Below are positions 7,791 to 15,648 of a DNA stretch of 28,308 nucleotides, in pieces (positions within the stretch are counted from its first letter, which is position 1; each line of letters opens with the position of its first letter). Made by a program: the position numbers and the translations under genes. The notes below the pieces were generated by a model that was not told the DNA's origin, ran no database searches, and worked only from the letters and a program-made list of their open reading frames with translations. The DNA comes from an uncultured Parabacteroides sp. (GTDB lineage: Bacteria > Bacteroidota > Bacteroidia > Bacteroidales > Tannerellaceae): NCBI GenBank assembly GCA_934718155.1, contig CAKUZF010000035.1, positions 1-28,308 on the forward strand. Reading direction: 5' to 3'.

Positions 7791-8233
7791 TCCAGCCTTT
7801 CGACGACACCTATTTCATGCGGCAAGCCTTAGCCGAGGCTCGCCTGGCGGCAGAGGAAGGCGAAGTGCCCGTGGGCGCAGTGATCGTTTGCCAAGGCCGC
7901 ATCATGGCCCGCACCCACAACCAAACAGAGCGACTGAACGACGTCACGGCGCACGCCGAGATGCTCGCCATCACGGCAGCCACCAATGCGATGGGGGCTA
8001 AATACTTGACAGATTGCACGCTTTACGTCACTGTAGAGCCCTGCATCATGTGTGCGGGAGCCATCGGATGGGCACAAATCGGCACCATCGTGTTCGGAGC
8101 CGCCGACGAGAAACGAGGCTACTCCCGCTTCGCTCCGCACGCCTTTCATCCGAAAGCCAAGGTGAAGGCAGGCGTGTTAGAGGCAGAGTGCGCCGAAGAG
8201 ATGAAGCGTTTCTTCCAGAGCCGCAGGAAGTAA
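7787..8233 (+). CDS. tadA: tRNA-specific adenosine deaminase TadA
   Basis: A 148-residue zinc deaminase that converts A34 to inosine in the anticodon of tRNA-Arg(ACG). The zinc and catalytic motif is complete: H56-A-E58 in TAHAEML, and P85-C86-x2-C89 in EPCIMCAG. The start at 7787 begins at MIQPFDD and overlaps the preceding stop by four bases. A longer reading from 7700 exists, but it runs through the upstream gene in another frame and is unrelated to the family. It ends before the hisH promoter. Confidence 0.95.
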   Translation: MIQPFDDTYFMRQALAEARLAAEEGEVPVGAVIVCQGRIMARTHNQTERLNDVTAHAEMLAITAATNAMGAKYLTDCTLYVTVEPCIMCAGAIGWAQIGTIVFGAADEKRGYSRFAPHAFHPKAKVKAGVLEAECAEEMKRFFQSRRK

Positions 8234-8271
8234 TTTTAGAAACAGTTTATCGCTATGTAATGATAAATTGT

Positions 8272-8279
8272 TACTTTTG
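8272..8279 (+). promoter_or_regulatory. -7 box of the his operon
   Basis: TACTTTTG, an exact consensus match, lies 26 bases before the hisH ATG and 39 bases after tadA ends. The upstream box is poor: a TTTA at 8246-8249 is 22 bases away. Confidence 0.55.
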
Positions 8280-8304
8280 CGATTCAAATATAAACAAAAC
8301 AACA

Positions 8305-8895
8305 ATGGATGTCGCGATCATCAAATACAATGCAGGGAACATCTGCTCCGTGGATTACGCATTGAAGCGTTTAGGAGTGGCTCCGATCATCACAGCCGAC
8401 CCAGAGATCTTGCGCAAAGCCGACAAGGTCATCTTTCCGGGCGTTGGCGAAGCACTCACCACCATGGAATACCTGCGCACCCATCGATTAGACGAAGTGA
8501 TCCAGACGCTAAAGCAACCGGTGTTGGGGATCTGCCTCGGCATGCAGCTGCTTTGCCAGCACTCGGAGGAGGGCGACACCGACTGCCTGGGGATCTTTCC
8601 GGCCGACGTGAAACGGTTCCAGCCGATCAGGCACGAAGACAAGGTGCCCCACATGGGATGGAACACGCTATCGCACGTGAACAGCGACCTATTCAAAGGC
8701 GACCTGGAAGGTAAATTCGTCTATTTCGTACATAGTTATTATGTGCCTGTCAATGCCTTTACCGCAGCGACAACCGACTACATCCAGCCTTTCAGCGCAT
8801 CGCTTCACAAAGCCAATTTCTACGCCACGCAGTTTCATCCCGAGAAAAGCGGCAGCGTAGGCGAACAAATTCTTAAAAACTTCTTGCAGCTATGA
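8305..8895 (+). CDS. hisH: Imidazole glycerol phosphate synthase, glutaminase subunit HisH
   Basis: A 196-residue class I glutamine amidotransferase that supplies ammonia to HisF in histidine biosynthesis. The triad is visible: C77 in GICLGMQ, and H178 and E180 in FHPEKS. The start at ATG 8305 begins MDVAIIKYNAGN, the normal family N-terminus; the open frame upstream overlaps tadA and is not coding. The gene overlaps hisA by four bases (ATGA), and is first of the hisH-hisA-hisF-hisIE run. Confidence 0.96.
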   Translation: MDVAIIKYNAGNICSVDYALKRLGVAPIITADPEILRKADKVIFPGVGEALTTMEYLRTHRLDEVIQTLKQPVLGICLGMQLLCQHSEEGDTDCLGIFPADVKRFQPIRHEDKVPHMGWNTLSHVNSDLFKGDLEGKFVYFVHSYYVPVNAFTAATTDYIQPFSASLHKANFYATQFHPEKSGSVGEQILKNFLQL

Positions 8896-9614
8896 TCGAG
8901 TTAGTTCCTGCCATAGACATGATCGAGGGCAAGTGCGTACGCCTTACCCAAGGAGATTACGCCACGCAAAAGATCTACAACGAAGATCCTTTGGAGGTGG
9001 CCAAACAGTTTGAAGACAACGGGCTGCGCCATCTGCATGTGGTCGATCTGGACGGTGCGAAAGCGGGACACATCGTGAACTATCGCACGCTGGAACGCAT
9101 CGCCTCGCACACCTCCTTGTCGATCGATTTTGGAGGCGGACTGAAGCAAGACGACGACCTGCGCATCGCTTTCGAGAGCGGCGCGCAAAAGGTGACGGGC
9201 GGAAGCATCGCCATCAAAGACCCCGACAGGTTTGCCCATTGGATCTCGGCCTTCGGCAGCGACCGCATCATCCTGGGGGCCGACGTGAAGGACAAGAAGA
9301 TCGCCATCAGCGGTTGGAAAGAGACAACCGACCAAGCGCTGCTGCCCTTCCTCAAAGCCTACCAAGCGCAGGGCATCACCCAGGCAATCTGCACCGACAT
9401 CGCCTGCGACGGCATGCTGCAAGGTCCTTCGATCGCGCTCTATCAAGAGGTATTGAGCGAGCTGCCCGACCTCAAGCTGATTGCCAGCGGAGGAGTAGGC
9501 TCCCTGGCCGACATCGAACGCTTGGCCGAAGCCGGCGTGCCCGCCGTGATCTTCGGGAAGGCCATCTACGAGGGACGCATCCAATTAAAAGAGTTATTAC
9601 CTTTCCTGCAATAA
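8892..9614 (+). CDS. hisA: ProFAR isomerase HisA
   Basis: A 240-residue (beta/alpha)8 barrel that isomerises ProFAR to PRFAR, the substrate of HisF. The catalytic aspartate D9 is in PAIDMIEGKCVRL; the second acid lies in LGADVKDKK. Phosphate-binding segments FGGGL and ASGGVGS are present in both half-barrels. The start overlaps the hisH stop by four bases, and hisF follows after 11 bases. Confidence 0.96.
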   Translation: MIELVPAIDMIEGKCVRLTQGDYATQKIYNEDPLEVAKQFEDNGLRHLHVVDLDGAKAGHIVNYRTLERIASHTSLSIDFGGGLKQDDDLRIAFESGAQKVTGGSIAIKDPDRFAHWISAFGSDRIILGADVKDKKIAISGWKETTDQALLPFLKAYQAQGITQAICTDIACDGMLQGPSIALYQEVLSELPDLKLIASGGVGSLADIERLAEAGVPAVIFGKAIYEGRIQLKELLPFLQ

Positions 9615-9625
9615 TCACGAGAATC

Positions 9626-10381
9626 ATGTTAGCAAAGCGAATCATACCCTGCCTCGACGTCAAAGACGGAAAGACCGTGAAAGGCGTAAACTTCGTCAAC
9701 TTCCGCGATGCGGGCGACCCCGTGGAGTTAGGAGCGCACTACAGCCGGGAAGGGGCCGACGAATTGGTCTACTTAGACATCACCGCCTCGCACGAAGGAC
9801 GCAAGACCTTCGCCGAACTGGTCAAGAAGGTGGCGGCAAACATCAGCATCCCCTTCACCGTTGGAGGAGGCATCAATGAGCTGCAAGACGTAGATCGGCT
9901 GTTGAGCGCAGGGGCCGACAAAGTATCGATCAACTCAGCCGCCTTGCGCAGGCCGGCACTGATCGAGGAGATAGCCACGCATTTCGGCAGCCAAGTCTGC
10001 GTGGTGGCCATCGATGCCAAACAAGAGGAGGGCGACTGGCGTTGCTACCTCAACGGAGGACGCATCCCTACCGAGCGTACCCTCCTGCAGTGGGCCACCG
10101 AGGCCGAGAGCCGAGGAGCGGGAGAGCTGCTCTTCACCAGCATGAGCCACGACGGCGTGAAAACAGGGTATGCCAACGAGGCATTGGCCACACTGGCCGA
10201 CTCGCTTCACATCCCCGTGATCGCCTCGGGCGGCGCCGGAGAGCCCGCACATTTCAAAGAGGCCTTCACACAGGGCAAAGCCGATGCGGCCTTAGCGGCC
10301 AGTGTCTTCCACTTCGGCGAGATACGCATCGGCGAACTGAAGCAATACCTGCGGAGCGAAGGGATTAACGTAAGAATATAA
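9626..10381 (+). CDS. hisF: Imidazole glycerol phosphate synthase, cyclase subunit HisF
   Basis: A 251-residue (beta/alpha)8 barrel that uses ammonia from HisH to cyclise PRFAR to imidazole glycerol phosphate and AICAR. Catalytic D11 (CLDVKDG) and D130 (VVAIDAK) are present. The loop usually read SMDRDGT is SMSHDGVKTGY here; the functionally important second aspartate is kept. The start at 9626 (MLAKRIIPCLD) matches the family; the longer open frame upstream overlaps hisA and was discarded. Sits 11 bases after hisA and 11 bases before hisIE. Confidence 0.97.
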   Translation: MLAKRIIPCLDVKDGKTVKGVNFVNFRDAGDPVELGAHYSREGADELVYLDITASHEGRKTFAELVKKVAANISIPFTVGGGINELQDVDRLLSAGADKVSINSAALRRPALIEEIATHFGSQVCVVAIDAKQEEGDWRCYLNGGRIPTERTLLQWATEAESRGAGELLFTSMSHDGVKTGYANEALATLADSLHIPVIASGGAGEPAHFKEAFTQGKADAALAASVFHFGEIRIGELKQYLRSEGINVRI

Positions 10382-10392
10382 AACAAAATAAT

Positions 10393-10998
10393 ATGCAGAA
10401 AATGACATTAGATTTTGAGAAAATGGGTGGCTTGATTCCAGCCATCGTGCAAGACAACAACACCAATAAGGTATTAATGTTGGGCTTCATGAATGAGGAG
10501 GCCGTGGAGCAAACGCTTCAAACAGGCAAGGTCGTATTCTTCAGCCGCACGAAGAATCGCCTATGGATGAAAGGCGAGACCAGCGGCAATACGCTGAGCG
10601 TAGTCAGCATCACGCCCGATTGCGACAACGACACGCTGCTGATAAAAGCCATCCCGGCTGGCCCCGTTTGCCACACCGGCACCGACACCTGCTTTGGAGA
10701 GAAGAACCAAGAGGACATCATGTTCTTGAAATACCTGCAAAACTTCATCGTGCGCCGCCGCCAAGAGATGCCCGAAGGCTCCTACACGACAACCCTTTTC
10801 CAAAAGGGCATCAATCGCATGGCGCAGAAGGTGGGCGAAGAGGCGGTCGAGACCGTTATCGAGGCAACCAACGGCACTGAGGATCGCTTGGTCTATGAGG
10901 CTTCAGACTTGATCTACCACCTCATCGTGCTGCTCACCAGCAAGGGATTGCGCATCGAAGACCTGGCTCGCGAATTGCAGAAAAGACATAAAGCATAA
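10393..10998 (+). CDS. hisIE: Bifunctional PR-AMP cyclohydrolase / PR-ATP pyrophosphatase HisIE
   Basis: A 201-residue fusion catalysing steps two and three of histidine synthesis. The HisI part (about 1-110) has the magnesium motif D76-C-D-N-D80 and zinc cysteines C77, C93 and C100 (GPVCHTGTDTCF). The HisE part (about 112-201) is a helical MazG-like pyrophosphohydrolase with KVGEEAVETVIEA and YEASDLIYHLIVLL. Fusion is usual in Bacteroidetes. Last his gene here; hisG, hisD, hisC and hisB must lie elsewhere. Confidence 0.96.
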   Translation: MQKMTLDFEKMGGLIPAIVQDNNTNKVLMLGFMNEEAVEQTLQTGKVVFFSRTKNRLWMKGETSGNTLSVVSITPDCDNDTLLIKAIPAGPVCHTGTDTCFGEKNQEDIMFLKYLQNFIVRRRQEMPEGSYTTTLFQKGINRMAQKVGEEAVETVIEATNGTEDRLVYEASDLIYHLIVLLTSKGLRIEDLARELQKRHKA

Positions 10999-11022
10999 AC
11001 CTAAAAAAAAGCTGGATAAACC

Positions 11023-11700
11023 ATGGAAGAGAACATACTCCTGCAACTGGACAACGTGGAGATTTGCCGCAACGAGAACCTCGTGCTGCAGAACGCTTCG
11101 TTCGCGCTCCACAACGGCGAATTCGTCTATGTAATCGGCAAGGTGGGCTCGGGCAAGAGCACCCTCCTCAAGTCACTCTATTGCGAGATCCCGATCCAGG
11201 AGGGCGAGGCACGCCTCATGGAATATGACTTGCGAACGATCAAACGCAAGCATATCCCCTATCTACGGCGGAAACTCGGCATTGTCTTCCAAGACTTCCA
11301 GCTGCTAACAGACCGTTCTGTCAACAAGAACCTGGAGTTTGTGCTGAAGGCAACGGGATGGAAGAAGAGCACAGACATCCAAGAGCGCATAACGGAAGTG
11401 CTCAGCCAGGTAGGCATGCAAGACAAAGGCTACAAGATGCCTCACGAGCTATCCGGCGGAGAGCAGCAGCGCATCGCCATCGCCAGAGCCTTGCTCAACA
11501 ACCCCATGCTGATCTTGGCCGATGAGCCGACAGGCAACCTCGACCCCGAGACCAGCGGGCAAATCGTGCAGCTCCTGCACGACATCTGTCGCCAAGGAAC
11601 AGCCGTCATCATGTCGACACACAATTACACCTTGGTACACAATTATCCCGCACGCATCGTAAAATGCGAGAATGCGAGCTTAAGTGATGTAAGAGAATAA
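11023..11700 (+). CDS. ftsE: Cell division ABC ATPase FtsE
   Basis: A 225-residue ABC ATPase without membrane segments. Walker A GKVGSGKST is at 39-47, with Q-loop FQDFQLL, signature LSGGEQQR and Walker B LILADEPTGNLDP. The overall pattern, including RRKLGIVFQ, is that of FtsE, which with membrane partner FtsX controls cell-wall hydrolases at the septum. The partner ftsX is not adjacent, so a LolD/MacB-type ATPase is the alternative, but the sequence fits FtsE best. It lies 24 bases after hisIE and is probably read through from the his operon. Confidence 0.85.
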   Translation: MEENILLQLDNVEICRNENLVLQNASFALHNGEFVYVIGKVGSGKSTLLKSLYCEIPIQEGEARLMEYDLRTIKRKHIPYLRRKLGIVFQDFQLLTDRSVNKNLEFVLKATGWKKSTDIQERITEVLSQVGMQDKGYKMPHELSGGEQQRIAIARALLNNPMLILADEPTGNLDPETSGQIVQLLHDICRQGTAVIMSTHNYTLVHNYPARIVKCENASLSDVRE

Positions 11701-11708
11701 ATTTTTTA

Positions 11709-11741
11709 TACCTTCGCGGTCGCAAGACATTGAGATTGCGA
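11709..11741 (+). promoter_or_regulatory. Putative lysC -7 box and leader inverted repeat
   Basis: TACCTTCG (11709-11716) fits the TAnnTTCG variant, without a clear upstream box. It is followed by an inverted repeat TCGCAA (11720-11725) and TTGCGA (11736-11741), which would lie at the transcription start and in the leader. It could be an operator or a leader hairpin. No lysine riboswitch fits in this 73-base gap. Confidence 0.35.
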
Positions 11742-11773
11742 GTATATTTTAACTATAGCAGAAAGAAAAGAAA

Positions 11774-13090
11774 ATGAAAGTCTTAAAGTTTGGCGGTACT
11801 TCTGTGGGATCAGCACAGAGAATAAAAGATGTAGCGAAACTCATTACGGGCGACCGTAAGATCGTTGTATTGTCAGCCATGTCAGGGACGACCAACTCAC
11901 TGGTCGAGATCTCCGATTACCTCTATAAGAAGAATCCAGACGGCGCGAACGAGATCATCAACAAGTTATCCATAAAATACATGGAGCATGTGGAAGAACT
12001 GTATAGCACGGAGGAGTATAAGCAGAAGGCCAAAGAACTCATCAAGTATCATTTCGATTACATCCGCACCTTTACGAAGGATCTTTTCACGCTCTTCGAG
12101 GAGAAGGTCGTTTTGGCACAAGGCGAGTTGATCTCCACAGGCATGATGAACCTCTACCTCAACGAGTGTGGCGTGAAGTCGGTATTGATACCTGCTTTAG
12201 ATTATATGCGCACGGATAAGAACGCGGAGCCCGATCCCGTTTACATCAAGGAGCACTTGCTGAAACTGCTCGACGAGCACAATGAGGCCGAGCTCTTCAT
12301 CACGCAAGGCTACATCTGTCGCAACGCCTATGGCGAGATCGACAACCTGCAGCGAGGTGGCAGCGACTATAGCGCCTCTTTGGTGGGTGCGGCAATCAAC
12401 GCCGAGGAGATCCAGATCTGGACAGACATCGATGGCATGCACAACAACGACCCGCGCTTCGTAAAAGGCACGTCGCCCGTGCGCAACCTGAACTTCGAGG
12501 AGGCGGCTGAGCTGGCCTATTTCGGAGCGAAGATCCTTCACCCCACCTGCATCCTGCCGGCTAAGCTGAACAACATCCCCGTTCGCCTGCTCAACACGAT
12601 GCAGCCTGAGGCTCCGGGCACACTGATCTCGAATACGCTCGAGAAGGGACGCATCAAAGCCGTAGCGGCCAAAGACAACATCACCTCGATCAAGATCAAG
12701 AGCGGCCGTATGCTGCTGGCTACGGGATTCCTGCGCAAGGTGTTCGAGATTTTCGAGAACTATCAGACCCCGATCGACATGATCACCACCTCGGAGGTGG
12801 GCGTGAGCGTGACGATCGACAACCGCAAGCACCTCGACGAAATCGTCGACGACCTGAAGAAGTATGGCACGGTGACGATCGACGAAGACATGGTGATCGT
12901 CTGCGTCGTAGGCGACTTGGAATGGGACAACATCGGCTTCGAGGCCAGCATCGTTCAGGCCATGAAAGATGTACCCGTCCGAATGATCTCTTACGGAGGT
13001 AGCAACTTCAACGTTTCGCTGCTCGTCAAGGCATCCGATAAGCAACGTGCGCTGCAAGCCCTTAGCGATCATTTATTCAACAACAACTAA
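11774..13090 (+). CDS. lysC: Aspartate kinase (monofunctional)
   Basis: A 438-residue enzyme that phosphorylates aspartate, the entry step to lysine, threonine and methionine. The kinase domain starts KVLKFGGTSVGS and contains LQRGGSDYSASL and WTDIDGMHNNDPR. A helical insert around residues 50-110 is usual for Bacteroidetes aspartokinases. Two ACT domains follow from about residue 300, including TTSEVGVSVTID, and indicate feedback control by an end-product amino acid. There is no homoserine dehydrogenase domain. lysA, the last step of lysine synthesis, follows after a hairpin. Confidence 0.94.
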   Translation: MKVLKFGGTSVGSAQRIKDVAKLITGDRKIVVLSAMSGTTNSLVEISDYLYKKNPDGANEIINKLSIKYMEHVEELYSTEEYKQKAKELIKYHFDYIRTFTKDLFTLFEEKVVLAQGELISTGMMNLYLNECGVKSVLIPALDYMRTDKNAEPDPVYIKEHLLKLLDEHNEAELFITQGYICRNAYGEIDNLQRGGSDYSASLVGAAINAEEIQIWTDIDGMHNNDPRFVKGTSPVRNLNFEEAAELAYFGAKILHPTCILPAKLNNIPVRLLNTMQPEAPGTLISNTLEKGRIKAVAAKDNITSIKIKSGRMLLATGFLRKVFEIFENYQTPIDMITTSEVGVSVTIDNRKHLDEIVDDLKKYGTVTIDEDMVIVCVVGDLEWDNIGFEASIVQAMKDVPVRMISYGGSNFNVSLLVKASDKQRALQALSDHLFNNN

Positions 13091-13105
13091 TTTACGAATA
13101 AGAGC

Positions 13106-13132
13106 AGGGCAATCCTTACGGGTTGCCCTTTT
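13106..13132 (+). terminator. Hairpin between lysC and lysA (terminator or attenuator)
   Basis: A 10-bp stem, AGGGCAATCC (13106-13115) against GGGTTGCCCT (13120-13129) with one G-U pair, has a TTAC loop and is followed by TTTT. It begins 15 bases after lysC stops and ends about 22 bases before lysA starts. It looks like an intrinsic terminator, but its place inside a functional pair suggests partial read-through. I see no separate promoter for lysA in the gap. Confidence 0.7.
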
Positions 13133-13153
13133 CCATTACTAATAAATACCCCT

Positions 13154-14311
13154 ATGCTTAAAGGCACATTCCCTGTAGAGAAGTTCAAGACCCTTCCTAC
13201 CCCTTTCTATTATTACGACATGAAACTGCTTCAAGACACACTTGATGTCGTGAAGCAGGAGTCGGGTAAATACGGCTATCATGTGCACTATGCGATCAAG
13301 GCCAATGCCAACCCTCGCATCCTCTCTCTCATCGCCCAAAACGGACTCGGAGCCGACTGCGTCAGTGGCGGCGAAGTGAAAGCCGCTCTCCACGCAGGCT
13401 TCCCCGCCAATAAGATTGTATTCGCAGGGGTAGGCAAGGCCGATTGGGAGATCAACTTAGGACTCGACAACGACATCTTCTGCTTCAACGTCGAGTCGCT
13501 GGCCGAACTGGAGGTCATCAACGAATTGGCTGCCGCCAAGCAGAAAGTGGCATCCGTGGCACTTCGCATCAACCCCGAGGTGGATGCCCACACCCATGCC
13601 AAGATCACTACGGGCATGAAGGAAAACAAGTTTGGCATCAACCTTGGCAAACTGCAAGGGGTGATGGATCGCCTGACCCAGATGGAGCACATCAAGCTGA
13701 TCGGCATCCACTGCCATATTGGTTCGCAGATCACCGACATGTCGGCCTTCCGCAACCTGACCATCCGCATCAACGAGATACAAGAGGAGCTGGAGGCGCG
13801 CGGCATCACGGTGCCCAACCTCAACTTGGGCGGAGGACTGGGCATCGACTACTATCACCCCAACCACCTCTCCATCCCCTCGTTCGACAACTATTTCGCA
13901 GCGATCCATCACTTGCTGGAGCAACGCCCCGGTCAGCAGGTTCACTTCGAGCCCGGCCGTTCGATCGTAGCGCAATGCGGCACCCTGATCTCACGTGTGC
14001 TTTACGTGAAAGAGGGCGACACCAAGCGTTTCGCCATCCTCGACGCAGGCTTCACCGAGCTTATCCGCCCGGCCATGTATGACGCCTACCACCGCATCGA
14101 GAACATCAGCAGCGACGAACCGGTGGAGCTGTATGATGTAGTTGGGCCAATCTGCGAATCGTCGGACGTGTTTGGCAAAGAGATTGAGCTGAACAAGGCC
14201 CATCGAGGCGACTTCTTCGCCCTGCGCTCCGCGGGAGCCTATGGCGAAGTGATGGCATCGCAATACAACTGTCGCCAGTTGCCTGCCGCCTACTATTCCG
14301 ACACTATCTAA
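13154..14311 (+). CDS. lysA: Diaminopimelate decarboxylase
   Basis: A 385-residue PLP enzyme that decarboxylates meso-diaminopimelate to lysine. The PLP lysine is K49 in YAIKANANP. Other fold III motifs are IHCHIGSQ, the phosphate-binding LNLGGGLGIDY, FEPGRSIVAQ and CESSDVFGK, whose cysteine comes from the partner subunit. Length is normal and the start MLKGTFPVEKF fits the family. Paired with lysC upstream. Confidence 0.96.
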   Translation: MLKGTFPVEKFKTLPTPFYYYDMKLLQDTLDVVKQESGKYGYHVHYAIKANANPRILSLIAQNGLGADCVSGGEVKAALHAGFPANKIVFAGVGKADWEINLGLDNDIFCFNVESLAELEVINELAAAKQKVASVALRINPEVDAHTHAKITTGMKENKFGINLGKLQGVMDRLTQMEHIKLIGIHCHIGSQITDMSAFRNLTIRINEIQEELEARGITVPNLNLGGGLGIDYYHPNHLSIPSFDNYFAAIHHLLEQRPGQQVHFEPGRSIVAQCGTLISRVLYVKEGDTKRFAILDAGFTELIRPAMYDAYHRIENISSDEPVELYDVVGPICESSDVFGKEIELNKAHRGDFFALRSAGAYGEVMASQYNCRQLPAAYYSDTI

Positions 14312-14321
14312 CATCCTTTTT

Positions 14322-14393
14322 GAGTTTGGGGCTTTCGATCGCCAAGGGGCTGCCGCCGTGCGGCCCGCGCTCAAAGCCCCAAGCCCTAAACTC
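14322..14393. repeat. Structured palindromic element before the glycosyltransferase gene
   Basis: The gap between lysA and the glycosyltransferase gene is filled by nested inverted repeats. TTGGGGCTTT (14326-14335) pairs with AAAGCCCCAA (14373-14382). Inside, GGGCTGC (14347-14353) pairs with GCGGCCC (14360-14366) around a CGCCGT loop. An alternative outer pairing joins GAGTTT (14322-14327) to AAACTC (14388-14393). There is no T-run on the plus side, so it is not a standard plus-strand terminator. It could be a leader structure, a processing site or one copy of a dispersed repeat. Confidence 0.55.
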
Positions 14394-14403
14394 TAAACGC
14401 ATT

Positions 14404-15540
14404 ATGTCGCCATTCCTCTGTTTCATAATTACGCTTTTGCTGGGCTTAGGACTGCTTGGCCACTATGCGTGTATCTATCTACTCCTTTTGCGCTCAAAAC
14501 AAGATGCCGACTCGCCGTCGAGCGATCAGCAAGAGGGGATTTCCGTGCTGCTCTACACGAGCAACCAGTTAGACCCGTTGCGCAATTGCCTATCGGTTCT
14601 TTTGTCGCAAGACTACCCGGCCTATCAAGTGATCGTGATCGACGATGGCTCCACCGACGGCACCTACGAATGGATTCAGCAACAACTGTCGGAATGCGAG
14701 CGACTGCACTATACCTTCGTGCCCGAGAACACCCGCCTGCCCAACCACAGGCAGTTAGCCTTTATGCTGGGAGCGAAGGCGGCGAAACACGACATCCTAT
14801 TGTTTACGGAAGCAACTTGCTATCCGCTGACTGACCAATGGCTCAACGAGATGGCGAAACAATATGCGTCACCTCAGACCGAGGTGGTGATCGGCTATTG
14901 CCGTTACCCGGAAAAGGCGGGCTATCTGCAACGACGAATCGCATTCGACAACATGAAGCAAGGCGTCAGACTGCTGGCAGCCGCCGAGGCGGGCCATCCC
15001 TACGCAGCCGATGGGCGCAACCTCTCCTATCGGAAACCGCTTTTCTTCCAGCAGAAAGAGGGGTTTCTCAGCCAACTGGTTCGACAGTCGGGCGAGCAGG
15101 CTCGCTTCGTGCGGCAAGTGGCCCATCGCCACAACACCAGCGCGCTCTATACGCCCCAAAGCCAAACCGAAATGGAGCCCATTACCGACCAAGCCGCTTG
15201 GAAGAAGTACCGACAGCTCCGTTTCGAGGCGGAGCATCTGCACGGACTCCTGCCTACGCTCTATGCCTGCGAGTCGATTAGCTTCCCGCTGTTTCATCTT
15301 GCCGCAATCGCCACCTGCCTTCTTGCCATCCCTACGCATCAGATCGGGCTTGCCCTGGGTGCGCTGTCGCTCCTCCTCCTTCGGCTCTTGCTTGGCATGC
15401 TGCTTCTTCGCAAGCTCTCCTTGCGTCTCGGCCAACCCATCAGCCGCCGCTGGATTCCTTGGCTCGAATGGACACAATCAGCAAGCGACATCCGATTGTT
15501 ATTCACGCATTCTCTTCTGTTCCAGAGGAAGCGCCAATAA
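14404..15540 (+). CDS. Membrane-anchored family 2 glycosyltransferase
   Basis: A 378-residue protein with an N-terminal membrane helix (about 4-25), a GT-A catalytic domain and hydrophobic helices near the C-terminus (about 294-340). The GT2 signature is VIVIDDGSTDGT, with DDG at 80-82, after SVLLYTSNQLDPLRNCL. It should transfer a sugar from a nucleotide sugar at the inner membrane; donor and acceptor cannot be told. The ATG at 14404 was chosen because it opens directly on the membrane helix; a TTG reading from 14320 would translate the palindromic leader. No polysaccharide cluster surrounds it. Confidence 0.85.
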   Translation: MSPFLCFIITLLLGLGLLGHYACIYLLLLRSKQDADSPSSDQQEGISVLLYTSNQLDPLRNCLSVLLSQDYPAYQVIVIDDGSTDGTYEWIQQQLSECERLHYTFVPENTRLPNHRQLAFMLGAKAAKHDILLFTEATCYPLTDQWLNEMAKQYASPQTEVVIGYCRYPEKAGYLQRRIAFDNMKQGVRLLAAAEAGHPYAADGRNLSYRKPLFFQQKEGFLSQLVRQSGEQARFVRQVAHRHNTSALYTPQSQTEMEPITDQAAWKKYRQLRFEAEHLHGLLPTLYACESISFPLFHLAAIATCLLAIPTHQIGLALGALSLLLLRLLLGMLLLRKLSLRLGQPISRRWIPWLEWTQSASDIRLLFTHSLLFQRKRQ

Positions 15541-15596
15541 CCCGCCCACCCTGCTTCTGCCGCTTCTATATTTATAGCCAGTTGACCCGAAAAACA

Positions 15597-15627
15597 TTTG
15601 GGGAAACAAAAAATAAGCGTACTTTTG
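15597..15627 (+). promoter_or_regulatory. Strong consensus promoter of the kinase-RapZ/murU operon
   Basis: TTTG (15597-15600), exactly 19 bases, then TACTTTTG (15620-15627), 21 bases before the ATG. This is the best two-box match to the Bacteroidetes consensus in the window. Confidence 0.8.
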
Positions 15628-15648
15628 TTCTCACAAAAAGAGACAACT

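Noticed and set aside
11701..11773. Lysine riboswitch or T-box before lysC
   Set aside because: The gap is only 73 bases and shows just one short inverted repeat, too small for either element.
14320..14403. TTG-initiated extension of the glycosyltransferase
   Set aside because: It would translate the palindromic element; the ATG at 14404 opens directly on a membrane helix.
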